Assembly (NCBI RefSeq): GCF_003666015.1
Contig: NZ_QPLT01000012.1
Location: forward strand, 1 to 64,000
Direction: 5' to 3'
DNA: 64,000 bases
Source of the DNA: Halorubrum sp. Atlit-26R
GTDB taxonomy: Archaea > Halobacteriota > Halobacteria > Halobacteriales > Haloferacaceae
Positions within the stretch are counted from its first letter, which is position 1; every line of letters begins with the position of its first letter. Shown one piece after another: positions 33,154-41,733 of this stretch. Below the pieces are notes generated by a model, which worked only from the letters and a program-made list of their open reading frames with translations, did not search any database and had not been told where the DNA came from. Made by a program: the position numbers and the translations under genes.

Positions 33154-34602
33154 TCAGTCGTCGTCGGCCGCGGCGGCGCGGTTCCGGATCTCGATCCGGT
33201 CTTCGATTTCTGGGTCGATGCCGTGCTCGCGGGCGTACTCCGCCAACACCTCGTACTGGATGTCGGCCTCGTCGATCCGGTGGCGCTGGGCGAGCGTCGG
33301 GTACTCGTGTTCGGAGTGCAGCAGGTAATCCGAGACGGCGACGGTGTAGCGCGCCTCGGGGTCGATGGGCTCGCCGCCGACGGCCGCCTCTAAGATGAGC
33401 TCGGCGTCGTCGTCCCAGACGACGCGCGCGTTCGAGACGTGGCCGTGCCACCAGTCGTCCTCGCCGAAGTCCACGTCGGGCGCGGCCATCTCCCGGAACA
33501 CGTCGTGAAGCTCCGCGCCGGTGACCGAGGCGAGCGCCACCGGCTCCTCGAATGGGATGAGGGAGATCAGGTCCGCCTTCGTCACGTCGCCCGCCCACGG
33601 GTCGCCCTGCCGGAGCCCGCCGGCGTTCGACAGGCCCACGTCGGCGTCGTGGGCCCACCGGAACGCGTCCGCGACGAAGTTGCCGACGCGGCACTCCCCG
33701 CCGTGGACCACGTCGCCGGCCCGCTCGATCGGCTCCTCGACGACGTCGACGGTCTCGTCGAGGTCGGCCGCGGCCATCCGCTCCGCGAGCGCGTCCGCGA
33801 GGTCGGGCGCGGGGTCCGCCCCGTCGGGCTCGTGAAGCGTCGCGATCGGCGGGTCGGCGTCGAGATCGATCTCGGCCACCGTCTCCCCGTTGACCCCGGG
33901 TCGGACGAGCAGCGTGTCCGCGACGACCTCGTTCCGGCGGCTGTGGACGTGGCCGCCGAGGATCGCGTCGACGTCGAGCTCGCGCGCGAGGTCGTCGTCG
34001 CCCGCCCCGAGGTGCGAGAGGACGACGACGTGATCGAGCGGGTCGCCGTCGCCGGCCGCGCGCTCCTCGCTCCTCGGAGTCGCCCGGTCCCGGCGTTCGG
34101 CGACCGCCGTCCGCATCTCAGCGAGCGCGTCGCGCGCGGCCGAGACGGGGTCGTGGAACGAGAGGTCGGCGGCCATCGGGTTCAGCGAGTCCGTCGCGGG
34201 GTCGGTGACGCCGACGAACCCGACCGTCTCCCCGTCGACCTCGCGGGTCGCCCACGGGACGACCCCCTCGTCGCGGCCGAACGGCTCGCCGTCCTCGTCG
34301 CGGACGTTCGCGGAGACGAACGTCGCGGGCGAGTCGGCGACGAGGTCCCGGAGCGCGTCGGGGCCGTAGTCGAACTCGTGGTTGCCGAACGTGTCGAGGA
34401 CGGTGTCGGTCGCCTCGTAGAAGTCGAGGACCTGCCTGCCGGTCGCGACCAGCGAGAGGACGCCCGGCGCGGTCGTGTCGCCGGTGCCGACGACCGCGGC
34501 GTCGGCGCCCGAGAGCGCCCGGACCCGGCCGGCGAGGCGGGCCGCCCGCTCGGGGGCGTCGAAGACGTTCTCGATGTCGGAGTAGTGGACGAGACGGACC
34601 AT
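33154..34602 (-). CDS. 5'-nucleotidase/metallophosphatase family protein
   Basis: A 482-residue UshA-like protein. The metallophosphoesterase domain (about 1-240) shows VVGTGDTTAPG, NHEFDYGPDAL, VVLSHLGAGDDD and GGHVHSR metal sites. The first site, HYSDIENVF, lacks the usual His after Asp-x. The C-terminal 5'-nucleotidase domain (about 275-470) carries GGLRQGDPW and VSDYLLHSEHEYP. No signal peptide is visible, so it is probably cytoplasmic, unlike periplasmic UshA. It would release phosphate from nucleotides or related esters. Confidence 0.88.
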   Translation of the reverse strand: MVRLVHYSDIENVFDAPERAARLAGRVRALSGADAAVVGTGDTTAPGVLSLVATGRQVLDFYEATDTVLDTFGNHEFDYGPDALRDLVADSPATFVSANVRDEDGEPFGRDEGVVPWATREVDGETVGFVGVTDPATDSLNPMAADLSFHDPVSAARDALAEMRTAVAERRDRATPRSEERAAGDGDPLDHVVVLSHLGAGDDDLARELDVDAILGGHVHSRRNEVVADTLLVRPGVNGETVAEIDLDADPPIATLHEPDGADPAPDLADALAERMAAADLDETVDVVEEPIERAGDVVHGGECRVGNFVADAFRWAHDADVGLSNAGGLRQGDPWAGDVTKADLISLIPFEEPVALASVTGAELHDVFREMAAPDVDFGEDDWWHGHVSNARVVWDDDAELILEAAVGGEPIDPEARYTVAVSDYLLHSEHEYPTLAQRHRIDEADIQYEVLAEYAREHGIDPEIEDRIEIRNRAAAADDD

Positions 34603-34719
34603 TCGATACGGGGAGGGAGGGGCGAGCCGGGCTTAAAAAGCGCGGAGTCGGTCCGCCGCTGCGGTCCCTCGGTCGTTACCCCGTGATCCCCGCTCGCACA
34701 CCCGCACGACATTGAAAGC

Positions 34720-34842
34720 GCTTTTATGGATGTCCGGACTACGTCGCTTCACAGCCTCTGCGGGGTTGATGATGTGCCGTGCCGTTAGGGACCGACCACG
34801 GTACGGGCACGCGAGCCCGCGCGGAGGATAGGTGAACAACAT
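34720..34842 (+). promoter_or_regulatory. rpl7ae promoter and long leader with kink-turn-like fold
   Basis: CTTTTATGG at 34721-34729 is the likely TATA element, implying a leader of about 90-95 bases, long for a haloarchaeon. The leader can pair GCGGG (34760-34764) with CCCGC (34816-34820) and GTGCC (34774-34778) with GGCAC (34806-34810). The asymmetric internal loop holds TGATGA on one side (34767-34772) and GCGAG on the other (34811-34815), a box C/D-like kink-turn arrangement. GGAGG at 34823-34827 follows immediately and could be masked when L7Ae binds. The fold is hand-drawn. Confidence 0.5.
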
Positions 34843-35205
34843 ATGCCCGTTTACGTAGACTACGACACCCCGGCGGACCTCGCGGAGCGATCCCTCGAAG
34901 CGCTCGAGGTCGCCCGAGACACCGGCACAGTGAAGAAAGGAACCAACGAGACCACCAAGGCCGTCGAGCGCGGCAACGCCGACCTGGTCATCGTCGCCGA
35001 GGACGTCTCCCCCGAGGAGATCGTGATGCACCTCCCCGAACTCGCCGAGGAGAAGGGGATTCCGGTCGCCTTCGTCGACACGCAGGACGAGGTCGGGCAG
35101 GCCGCCGGCCTCGAGGTCGGCTCGGCCGCCGCCGCCGTCGTCGACGCCGGCGACGCCGCCGACGACGTCGAGGACATCGGCGAGAAGGTCGCGGAGCTCC
35201 GATAA
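34843..35205 (+). CDS. rpl7ae: Ribosomal protein L7Ae (eL8)
   Basis: A 120-residue kink-turn-binding protein, part of the large ribosomal subunit and of box C/D and H/ACA RNPs and RNase P in archaea. The family core [30 protein letters not shown] and the [17 protein letters not shown] segment are intact. It heads the operon rpl7ae-rps28e-rpl24e-ndk, with 6 bp to the next gene. Self-regulation through the leader kink-turn is plausible. Confidence 0.97.
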   Translation: MPVYVDYDTPADLAERSLEALEVARDTGTVKKGTNETTKAVERGNADLVIVAEDVSPEEIVMHLPELAEEKGIPVAFVDTQDEVGQAAGLEVGSAAAAVVDAGDAADDVEDIGEKVAELR

Positions 35206-35211
35206 CCTCCC

Positions 35212-35436
35212 ATGAGCGCAGAAGAGGGCACCGGCGACTCGACGACCGCGGAGGTCATCGAGGTCGTCGGCAAGACCGGGATGCACGGCGAGGCCATGCA
35301 GGTCAAGTGCCGCATCCAGGAGGGATCGAACCAGGGCCGGATCATCACCCGGAACGTCCTGGGTCCCGTCCGTCTGGGCGACGTGCTCCAGCTGCGGGAG
35401 ACCCAGCGCGACGCCGACTCCATCGGAGGCCGATAA
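35212..35436 (+). CDS. rps28e: Ribosomal protein S28e
   Basis: A 74-residue small-subunit protein with the OB-like core [21 protein letters not shown] and the conserved [26 protein letters not shown]. It lies near the mRNA exit channel of the 30S subunit. It starts 6 bp after the rpl7ae stop and is followed 3 bp later by rpl24e, as in many archaea. The N-terminal 12 residues are an acidic haloarchaeal extension. Confidence 0.96.
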   Translation: MSAEEGTGDSTTAEVIEVVGKTGMHGEAMQVKCRIQEGSNQGRIITRNVLGPVRLGDVLQLRETQRDADSIGGR

Positions 35437-35439
35437 CCA

Positions 35440-35634
35440 ATGGTCGAGACACGCACCTGCGATTACAGCGGTGAGGAGATCGAGCCCGGCACGGGCACGA
35501 TGTTCGTCAAGAAGGACGGCACCGTCCTCCACTTCGTCGACTCGAAGGCGGAGAAGAACTACTTCCTCGGCCGCGAGGCGCGCGACGTCGAGTGGACCGA
35601 GGAGGGCCACCGAGCCGGAGGCGACGAGCAGTGA
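35440..35634 (+). CDS. rpl24e: Ribosomal protein L24e
   Basis: A 64-residue large-subunit protein. Family hallmarks are [21 protein letters not shown] and the [20 protein letters not shown] segment. Only Cys7 of the zinc-binding cysteines found in many L24e proteins is present, so the zinc site is lost, as I recall for other haloarchaea. The stop codon overlaps the GTG of ndk. Confidence 0.95.
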   Translation: MVETRTCDYSGEEIEPGTGTMFVKKDGTVLHFVDSKAEKNYFLGREARDVEWTEEGHRAGGDEQ

Positions 35635-36110
35635 GCCACCACGACGAGCGCACCTTCGTGATGGTGAAGCCCGACGGCGTCCAGCGCGGTCTCATCGGCG
35701 AGATAGTCTCTCGCTTCGAGGACCGCGGGCTCAAGCTCGTCGCCGGCAAGTTCGTCCGGCTCGACGAGGAGCTCGCGAAGGACCACTACGGCGAACACGA
35801 GGACAAGCCGTTCTTCGACGGCCTCGTCGAGTTCATCACCTCCGGCCCCGTCTTCGCGATGGTGTGGGAGGGCGCGGACGCGACCCGCCAGGTCCGCGCG
35901 ATGGTCGGCGAGACCGACCCGACCGAGTCGCCGCCGGGCACGATCCGCGGCGACTTCGGCCTCGACCTCGGCCACAACGTGATCCACGCCTCGGACCACG
36001 AGGACGAGGGCGCCAACGAGCGCGAGATCGACCTGTTCTTCGACGACGAGGAGCTCGTCGACTACGACCTCGACACCTCGGCGTGGGTGTACGAGGACGA
36101 AGACCACTGA
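35631..36110 (+). CDS. ndk: Nucleoside diphosphate kinase
   Basis: A 159-residue NDK that equalises NTP and NDP pools. [18 protein letters not shown] opens the fold and [18 protein letters not shown] carries the catalytic His in the NxxHxSD motif. An acidic C-terminal tail of about 15 residues is typical of halophilic NDKs. The GTG at 35631 overlaps the rpl24e TGA (GTGA), so translation is coupled. T-rich AACTTTTCACTTTT at 36126-36139 may end the operon. Confidence 0.96.
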   Translation: MSHHDERTFVMVKPDGVQRGLIGEIVSRFEDRGLKLVAGKFVRLDEELAKDHYGEHEDKPFFDGLVEFITSGPVFAMVWEGADATRQVRAMVGETDPTESPPGTIRGDFGLDLGHNVIHASDHEDEGANEREIDLFFDDEELVDYDLDTSAWVYEDEDH

Positions 36111-36277
36111 CGCCCCGGCTCTCGGAACTTTTCACTTTTCGCTGCGCCCGACGCCCGCCGAGCCCTCGCTCAGTCGACACACCGCGTTTCCGGTGAATCC
36201 CGCCCGGTGACTCGTCGCGGTCTCTCGGTTTCCGTGAGGAATCTGGTTATAAGTCGACCGTGAACGTCCACGCCCTC

Positions 36278-37573
36278 TCAGGTGTCGACCGCGATCGCGG
36301 TCCCGTCGTCGGCGACCACGATCACCTCGTCGCCGCCGTCGCCCGTGACGTCGGCGAACAGGGGACCGCCGTAGGCGACGACGTCGCCGGCGTCACCCCG
36401 GGCGATCACCTCGCCGCTCTGGGTCATCGCGAGCACCCCGCCGGCCCGGTTGACTACCGCCGGCGCGCGCTCGCCGTTCCCGTCGACGTCGCCCATGCGC
36501 GGCTCGTTGATCCGGGTCGACGCGCCGTACTGCTGTTTCCAGACGACCTCGCCGTCGAGCAGGTCGACCGCCCACACGCTTCCGGAGCCGCCGACGTACA
36601 CCCGCCCGGGGTCCGCGTCCCCCACGGCGATCGGGCGGTCCTGGAGCTTGACCTCGTACCGGTCCGACCCGTCGCTCGCCTCTACGGTCTCGATGGTCCC
36701 GCTCGCGCCGCCGAGCGCGAGCACCGGCCCGTCGCGGCTGTCCGCCGCGTTCCAGCTGAGCGGGTTCACGCTCGGCTCGGTCGTCCAGCGCGTCCCGCCG
36801 TCGCCGTCGAGCATGTGAACCGTCGCGGGGTCGCCGGCGGTCGTCAGCACGGCGAGCCCGCCCCGCTCGCCGGCCTCGGCGTCCGGTTCGACGATGAGCG
36901 GCCGACGGCTGATCTCGCCCGACAGCGAGGCCTCGGCGACCGAATCGCCCGCGGCGTCGACGACGCGAACGCCCCCGTCGGTCGTGACCGCCGCGATCTC
37001 CCGGTTCCCGTCGCCGGTGAGGTCGCCGACGGCCGGTCGGAGCCCGGCGGGGCCGCCGAGGTCGACCGCGAACCGCTCCGTCCCGTCCGCCGCGTCGAGA
37101 ACGACGAGCTCGCCCGACGCCGTCGTGAGCGCGACCACCGAGTCGCCGCCGAGGGTGCTCGCGGTGAGGCCGCTGACGGCGACGGGATCGCCGCCGTCCG
37201 CTCCGTCGGAGTCGTTCCCGTCGGAGTCGTTCCCGTCGGCGTCTCCGCCGCCACCGGTGCCGTCCCCGCCGCCGCGCTCCGCGTCCGGTCCGGAGACCGG
37301 AACCGTCCACGGGGTCCGGTCCGTCCCGGCGACCGTCGCGGTGACGACTCGCGACCCGTTCTCGACCGCGGGCCGGAGGAGGAGCGGGTCGCCGTCGACG
37401 GTCGCGACCACGGCGCCGCTGCCGTCGTCGCCCGCGGCCGGCTCGGACTCCCACACGACCGTGGCCTCGGTCGTGACGTCGTCGACGCCGACGAACGCGA
37501 ACAGCGCCACGCCGACGCCGGTCGCGCCGCCGGCCAGCAGTATCAGGGTCGCGAACAGGACGCGTCGGTCCAT
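36278..37573 (-). CDS. Membrane-anchored beta-propeller (FG-GAP/PQQ-like) protein
   Basis: A 431-residue protein with one N-terminal hydrophobic helix (LFATLILLAGGATGVGVALFAF) acting as anchor or uncleaved signal. Repeated strand-rich blades follow, containing FG-GAP-type calcium motifs such as VGDLTGDGNREIA, MGDVDGNGERAPA and FADVTGDGGDEVI. An Asp/Asn/Gly/Ser linker (about 97-127) carries the repeat DGNDSDGNDSDG. The likely location is the cell surface. Such propellers serve as binding platforms; no catalytic residues can be named. Confidence 0.75.
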   Translation of the reverse strand: MDRRVLFATLILLAGGATGVGVALFAFVGVDDVTTEATVVWESEPAAGDDGSGAVVATVDGDPLLLRPAVENGSRVVTATVAGTDRTPWTVPVSGPDAERGGGDGTGGGGDADGNDSDGNDSDGADGGDPVAVSGLTASTLGGDSVVALTTASGELVVLDAADGTERFAVDLGGPAGLRPAVGDLTGDGNREIAAVTTDGGVRVVDAAGDSVAEASLSGEISRRPLIVEPDAEAGERGGLAVLTTAGDPATVHMLDGDGGTRWTTEPSVNPLSWNAADSRDGPVLALGGASGTIETVEASDGSDRYEVKLQDRPIAVGDADPGRVYVGGSGSVWAVDLLDGEVVWKQQYGASTRINEPRMGDVDGNGERAPAVVNRAGGVLAMTQSGEVIARGDAGDVVAYGGPLFADVTGDGGDEVIVVADDGTAIAVDT

Positions 37574-37686
37574 TTGAACCCCCTTCGGGCGTCGCCGTGA
37601 AACGGTTGTCGGATGCGGACCCGACGGTCGTCGAACGCGGCTCCTCCGGTCCGCGGCGGCCCGGGAGACGCACCGGGAGGCCGCTC

Positions 37687-38439
37687 CTACCGCTCCTTCC
37701 GCTCCAACAGCGTCGCCACGTGATCGGCGTGCGCCTCGCCGACGAGGTCGCGCAGCGTTGCGGGGTCGCGCTCGCCGTCGGCGTTCACTAAGTAGACGGC
37801 GCCGTCGCGGTCGCCGTAGACGCCGTGGAGGTCGTAGACGAACCCGTACACGGTCGCGTCCGCCGCTTCCTCGCTCTCTCGGGCGAACGCGACCTGCTCG
37901 TGGACGTTGTACTCGACGAGGCGGTCGCGGACCGAGGTATCGGCATCGTTGTCCGCGTTCTCGTCGCCCGCGCGGTCGCCGGCGACGTCGCCCCCCTCAC
38001 CGACCACGGCCGGGTCGTTCAGCCCGGCCTCGACGATCGGTAACAGCGCCTCGACGTCGGCGCGGACGCCCGGTTCGGCCGGGAACTCCCCGGTGCGAGC
38101 CGCCGTGAGCGCGGCGGCGACCGCGCCGCAGCCGGTGTGGCCGACCACGGCGAGGACCTCGGTGTGGGTGTGCCGGAGCGGGTACGCCACGCTCCCGTCG
38201 AGGACTCGCTCGCCGTCGACGAGGGCGCTCACGCTGTTGCCGATGGCGCCGGAGGTGAAGAGGAACCCCGGCTCCTCGACGGCGAACATCCCCTCCTGGG
38301 AGACGCGCGAGTCGGAACAGCAGACGGAGACCACGCCCGGGCGCTGCCCCTCGCGGTGGCTGTCGAAGGATCCGGACGGCAGCGCGGCGACGTGGTCGTC
38401 GTTGCGGTCGAGGAGGTCGACGAGTATCCCGCGGTGCAT
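37687..38439 (-). CDS. Beta-class carbonic anhydrase
   Basis: A 250-residue beta-CA interconverting CO2 and bicarbonate. Zinc ligands are Cys41 in CCSDSR, His101 and Cys104 in GHTGCGAV; the Asp43/Arg45 dyad is present. An acidic insertion of about 25 residues (GEGGDVAGDRAGDENADNDAD) lies before the final helices. It could supply or use bicarbonate with the DabAB system encoded at 44982-48966, although it is not adjacent. Monocistronic. Confidence 0.92.
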   Translation of the reverse strand: MHRGILVDLLDRNDDHVAALPSGSFDSHREGQRPGVVSVCCSDSRVSQEGMFAVEEPGFLFTSGAIGNSVSALVDGERVLDGSVAYPLRHTHTEVLAVVGHTGCGAVAAALTAARTGEFPAEPGVRADVEALLPIVEAGLNDPAVVGEGGDVAGDRAGDENADNDADTSVRDRLVEYNVHEQVAFARESEEAADATVYGFVYDLHGVYGDRDGAVYLVNADGERDPATLRDLVGEAHADHVATLLERKER

Positions 38440-38525
38440 ACCGTCTCGACCCGGCGGGAGAACAAAAGCGTCGGGGCGGGAGGGCTCTCGGGACGCGGGC
38501 GATCGGCGCCGAGGGGGCGGCCCCG

Positions 38526-38660
38526 TCAGGCGACGAGTCCGACCGCCGCGACCAGGAACCCGACGACGAACACCGCGAGGAGCGCGACCGTCGCGATCAC
38601 GACCGCCGGCGCGAGCGCCTCCTCGTTCTCGTCGAGGACGAAGTCTTCCATGTTCTGCAT
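38526..38660 (-). CDS. 44-residue single-pass membrane protein
   Basis: ATG 38658-38660 to TGA 38526-38528 encodes MQNMEDFVLDENEEALAPAV followed by a hydrophobic helix of about 24 residues. The acidic head and GC-rich codon use match real haloarchaeal genes. Function unknown. It lies between the carbonic anhydrase and solute-binding protein genes, on the same strand as both, and could belong to either transcript. Confidence 0.6.
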   Translation of the reverse strand: MQNMEDFVLDENEEALAPAVVIATVALLAVFVVGFLVAAVGLVA

Positions 38661-38729
38661 GTCCGGAGCGTCGTCGCGGCGGGGTTTGAACGCTTCGACC
38701 GAGGCCGCGCTACCCGCCGAAACGGTCCG

Positions 38730-40403
38730 TCACTGGTCGAGCCAGACGTTGTTGTAGTCGCTCAGGACCCGCGGGTTGTACTGCGAGCGCGGGTGGGCGA
38801 CGAAGTCCTCGACGTAGTCGCGGACCCCGATGGAGACGCGCAGGCTGTAGCTGGGGAGGTGGACCCGGTCTTCGAGCACCGTCGGAATGATCGACTCGTA
38901 CAGCTCGCGCCGCTCGTCGATGTCGCTGGCGCGCCGGGCCTCGATGATGTCGGCCATGAGGTCGTCGTTCTCGTAGTAGGTCCCGTTGGTGGCGCCGATC
39001 TGGCCGTCGTGGAACAGGTTGTACACGTACGAGTCCGGGTCCGGGCCGCCGAGCCACCCCAGCGCGTACATGTTGTAGTCGTCCTCGTCGCCGGTGTCGT
39101 ACGTGTCGAGGAAGGTGCCCCAGTCGTACCGGCGCACCTCCGCGTCGTAGCCGGCCTCGTTCAGGCCGTTCGAGACCGAGATCCCGATCTGCTCCCGGAG
39201 GTCGTCCGGCGGCACGATGATACGGAAGTTGTAGTCCTCGGGCACGCCCGCGTCCGCGAGCAGCTCCGCGGCGCGGTCGACGTCGCGGTCGTGGCCGATG
39301 TCCGCCCACTCGTCGGTCGGGAAGTCCCACGAGTCGGCGACCGGGAGCGGCACCGGCGCGTAGTTGCGCTCCCCGGCCGGTTCGATGAAGTTCGAGACCG
39401 CCTGGTCCATCGAGACCGCGTAGTCGATCGCCTCGCGGACCTGCGGGTCCGCGGTCGGCCCCTCGTTGCAGTTGAACGCGATGTAGTAGTAGGAGATGCC
39501 GGGCTCGGACTGGAGCGACATGTTGTCCGCGCTCCGGACCGTCTCCCACGTCTGGGGCGTGATCCCGTCCGCGACGTCCGACTCGCCGGTCTCCAAGGAG
39601 ACGACGCGCGTCGTGCTCTCCTCGACCGGCTCGAACCGGAGCCGATTCAGGTGCGGCAGCGTGTCGCCCCAGTAGCCGTCCCACTTCACCAGGTCGACGA
39701 ACTCGCCTTCGGTCCAGTCGTCGAACTCGAACGGCCCCGAGCCCACCGGCGACTCGAGGTTGAACGCGTCCCTGTCCGCCTCCCGGACCGACTCGGGGAC
39801 CACGCTCCGCGTCAGCGCGAGCGTGTAGAAGGGGCCGTACCCGTACTGGAGGTCGATCTGGACGGTCCGGTCGTCGACGACCTCGACCGCGTCGATCATC
39901 TCGACGTCCGGCGCGTTGGCCGTCTCCTCCTCGACCGGCGCGAGCAGCGAGTACCTGACGTCCTCGGCGGTGACCGGGTCGCCGTTCTGGAAGCGCGGCC
40001 CGTCGCGCAGCTCCACGACGTACCGCGTCCCGTCCCGCTCGACGGTCGGCTCCTCGCTGGCGAGGTGTGGCACCGGGTTCGTCCGCTCGTCGTAGGCGTA
40101 CAGCGGCTCGAAAACCTGCGAACACACCTGCTGCGAGTAGATGTCGTTGACCACGATCGGGTCGAACTCGATCGGAGACACCTGCTGTGAGTACACTAAC
40201 TCGCCGCCGCTGACGGGCTCGTCCTCGCTCCCGGCCCCGTCGTCGGTCCCGTTGCCGTCGGTTCCGCCGGGTCCGTCTCCGGCCGTTCCGTTCCCGTCGC
40301 CGTCGGAGCCGCGGCCGGCGCAGCCGGCGACCGCCCCCGCCGTCACCCCGGTCGCGACGCCGCGAAGCACGCGCCGCCGCGACGAGTCGAGTTTCCGTGA
40401 CAT
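38730..40403 (-). CDS. ABC transporter solute-binding lipoprotein, peptide/family 5
   Basis: A 557-residue extracytoplasmic binding protein. SRRRVLRGVATGVTAGAVAGC is a twin-arginine signal with lipobox cysteine. An Asp/Gly/Asn linker follows, then an SBP_bac_5 domain (about 75-540) with typical HLASEEPTVERDGTRYVVELRDG and LASEE-to-VRYSL spacing. It captures oligopeptides or nickel-like solutes; the exact ligand is unclear. No permease or ATPase genes of the transporter are adjacent. ATG 40403 is set by the Tat signal. Confidence 0.9.
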   Translation of the reverse strand: MSRKLDSSRRRVLRGVATGVTAGAVAGCAGRGSDGDGNGTAGDGPGGTDGNGTDDGAGSEDEPVSGGELVYSQQVSPIEFDPIVVNDIYSQQVCSQVFEPLYAYDERTNPVPHLASEEPTVERDGTRYVVELRDGPRFQNGDPVTAEDVRYSLLAPVEEETANAPDVEMIDAVEVVDDRTVQIDLQYGYGPFYTLALTRSVVPESVREADRDAFNLESPVGSGPFEFDDWTEGEFVDLVKWDGYWGDTLPHLNRLRFEPVEESTTRVVSLETGESDVADGITPQTWETVRSADNMSLQSEPGISYYYIAFNCNEGPTADPQVREAIDYAVSMDQAVSNFIEPAGERNYAPVPLPVADSWDFPTDEWADIGHDRDVDRAAELLADAGVPEDYNFRIIVPPDDLREQIGISVSNGLNEAGYDAEVRRYDWGTFLDTYDTGDEDDYNMYALGWLGGPDPDSYVYNLFHDGQIGATNGTYYENDDLMADIIEARRASDIDERRELYESIIPTVLEDRVHLPSYSLRVSIGVRDYVEDFVAHPRSQYNPRVLSDYNNVWLDQ

Positions 40404-40543
40404 TGCCCGCCGTTTCGCCCCGAGGGATAAGTCAGGAGACACCGAGGCAGCGTTCGACCGTACGCCGGACAACCAGAGATTGTTGCCGAGAACCGGCGGC
40501 CGGCGACGTGTTTTTGTGCGTTCGGCGTGGCGGATACGCCAAG

Positions 40544-41218
40544 ATGCCACGCGAACAGTACCAGACGAAGTTGGAGGGGCTCCGCGACGACGTCCTCTAC
40601 ATGAGCGAAGTGGTCGCCGAACGGCTCCGCATGGGGCTCGACGCCCTCGAGCAGCAGGACGGGGAGCTCGGCGAGGAAGTGATCGCCGGCGACGCCGAGA
40701 TCAACGACCTCTACCTCGAATTAGAGGGGCAGTGTACGGACCTCATCGCGCTCCAGCAGCCGGTGGCCGGGGACCTCCGGTTCATCGCGGCCTCGTTCAA
40801 GATCATCACCGACCTCGAACGGATCGCGGACCTCGCGACGAACCTCGGGGAGTACGCGAAGCGGGCCGACCGCGAGGTGTTCCCCGACGTCGACGTCCAG
40901 CGCATCGGGGACGACACGCTGGCGATGCTCCAGGAGGCGATGGACGCCTACGCGGAGTCGGACCCGGAGCGCTGTTACGCCGTCGCCGAGTCGGACGACG
41001 ACCTCGACGCCGCCTGTGAGGCCGCGAGCGACCTCGTCGTCCGCGACCTCATCGAGCGCGACGAGCTCCGCGAGGAGGAGGACGTGGAGGCGACGATGCG
41101 GAACGTCTCGCGGCTCCTCCTCACGATCCGCGACCTCGAACGCGTCGGCGACCACGCGGTCAACATCGCCGCCCGGTCGCTGTACATGATCGAGAACGAC
41201 GACGAGCTGCTGTACTGA
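40544..41218 (+). CDS. phoU: PhoU-domain protein
   Basis: A 224-residue all-helical protein with two PhoU three-helix repeats. Metal-binding E/D-rich motifs are EVIAGDAEINDLYLELE and the D.ERIADLATNL / DLERVGDHAVNIA pair. PhoU represses phosphate uptake when phosphate is ample. No pst genes are adjacent, so this may be a stand-alone paralogue. It diverges from the solute-binding lipoprotein gene. Confidence 0.93.
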   Translation: MPREQYQTKLEGLRDDVLYMSEVVAERLRMGLDALEQQDGELGEEVIAGDAEINDLYLELEGQCTDLIALQQPVAGDLRFIAASFKIITDLERIADLATNLGEYAKRADREVFPDVDVQRIGDDTLAMLQEAMDAYAESDPERCYAVAESDDDLDAACEAASDLVVRDLIERDELREEEDVEATMRNVSRLLLTIRDLERVGDHAVNIAARSLYMIENDDELLY

Positions 41219-41304
41219 TCTGCGTCTGTACCGACCGGGGACGAGGGCGTACGCCCTTGGCGGGCCGTCCGCGACGTGTCACCGCGCGTGACGCCGTCCC
41301 CGTG

Positions 41305-41310
41305 TTATAT
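41305..41310 (+). promoter_or_regulatory. TATA box of 41336 gene
   Basis: TTATAT located 26-31 bases before the ATG at 41336 predicts a leaderless transcript and supports the short gene model. Confidence 0.5.
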
Positions 41311-41335
41311 CCGGCTGACCGCCGACTCCGTACAC

Positions 41336-41680
41336 ATGGTTCTCGGAGCTATCGTCTCGTTCGTCGTCGCGCTGTTGGTCGGTGGATTAGGCATCTACGT
41401 CAGCGGCCGTCTCGTCGCGGGCGTGGACGACTACTCGCACGCGGTGGTGACGGCGCTGCTCGGCGCGCTCGCGTGGGCGATCGGATCGCTGATCCCCCTG
41501 ATCGGGTCGGTGGTCGCGCTGGTCGCGTGGGTGTGGGTCATCAAATGGCGGTACCCCGGCGGGTGGAAGGACGCGGCGATCATGGGGCTCGTCGCGTGGG
41601 CGGCCGCGCTGGTCGTCATCGCGGTACTGGACGGCCTCCTCGGGCTCGACATCAGCGCGTTCGGCGTCCCCGGCGCCTGA
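41336..41680 (+). CDS. Small multi-spanning membrane protein
   Basis: A 114-residue protein with three to four hydrophobic helices: VLGAIVSFVVALLVGGLGIYVSG, AVVTALLGALAWAIGSLIPLIGS and GLVAWAAALVVIAVLDGLLG. There are short polar turns and a WRYPGGWKDA loop. It resembles haloarchaeal conserved membrane proteins of unknown function. The start is fixed by the TATA element 26-31 bases upstream. Confidence 0.75.
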   Translation: MVLGAIVSFVVALLVGGLGIYVSGRLVAGVDDYSHAVVTALLGALAWAIGSLIPLIGSVVALVAWVWVIKWRYPGGWKDAAIMGLVAWAAALVVIAVLDGLLGLDISAFGVPGA

Positions 41681-41733
41681 GCGTCGGGTTCCGTTCCGCT
41701 CCGTTCCGCTCCGTTCGCTTCGATCCGCTCGGA

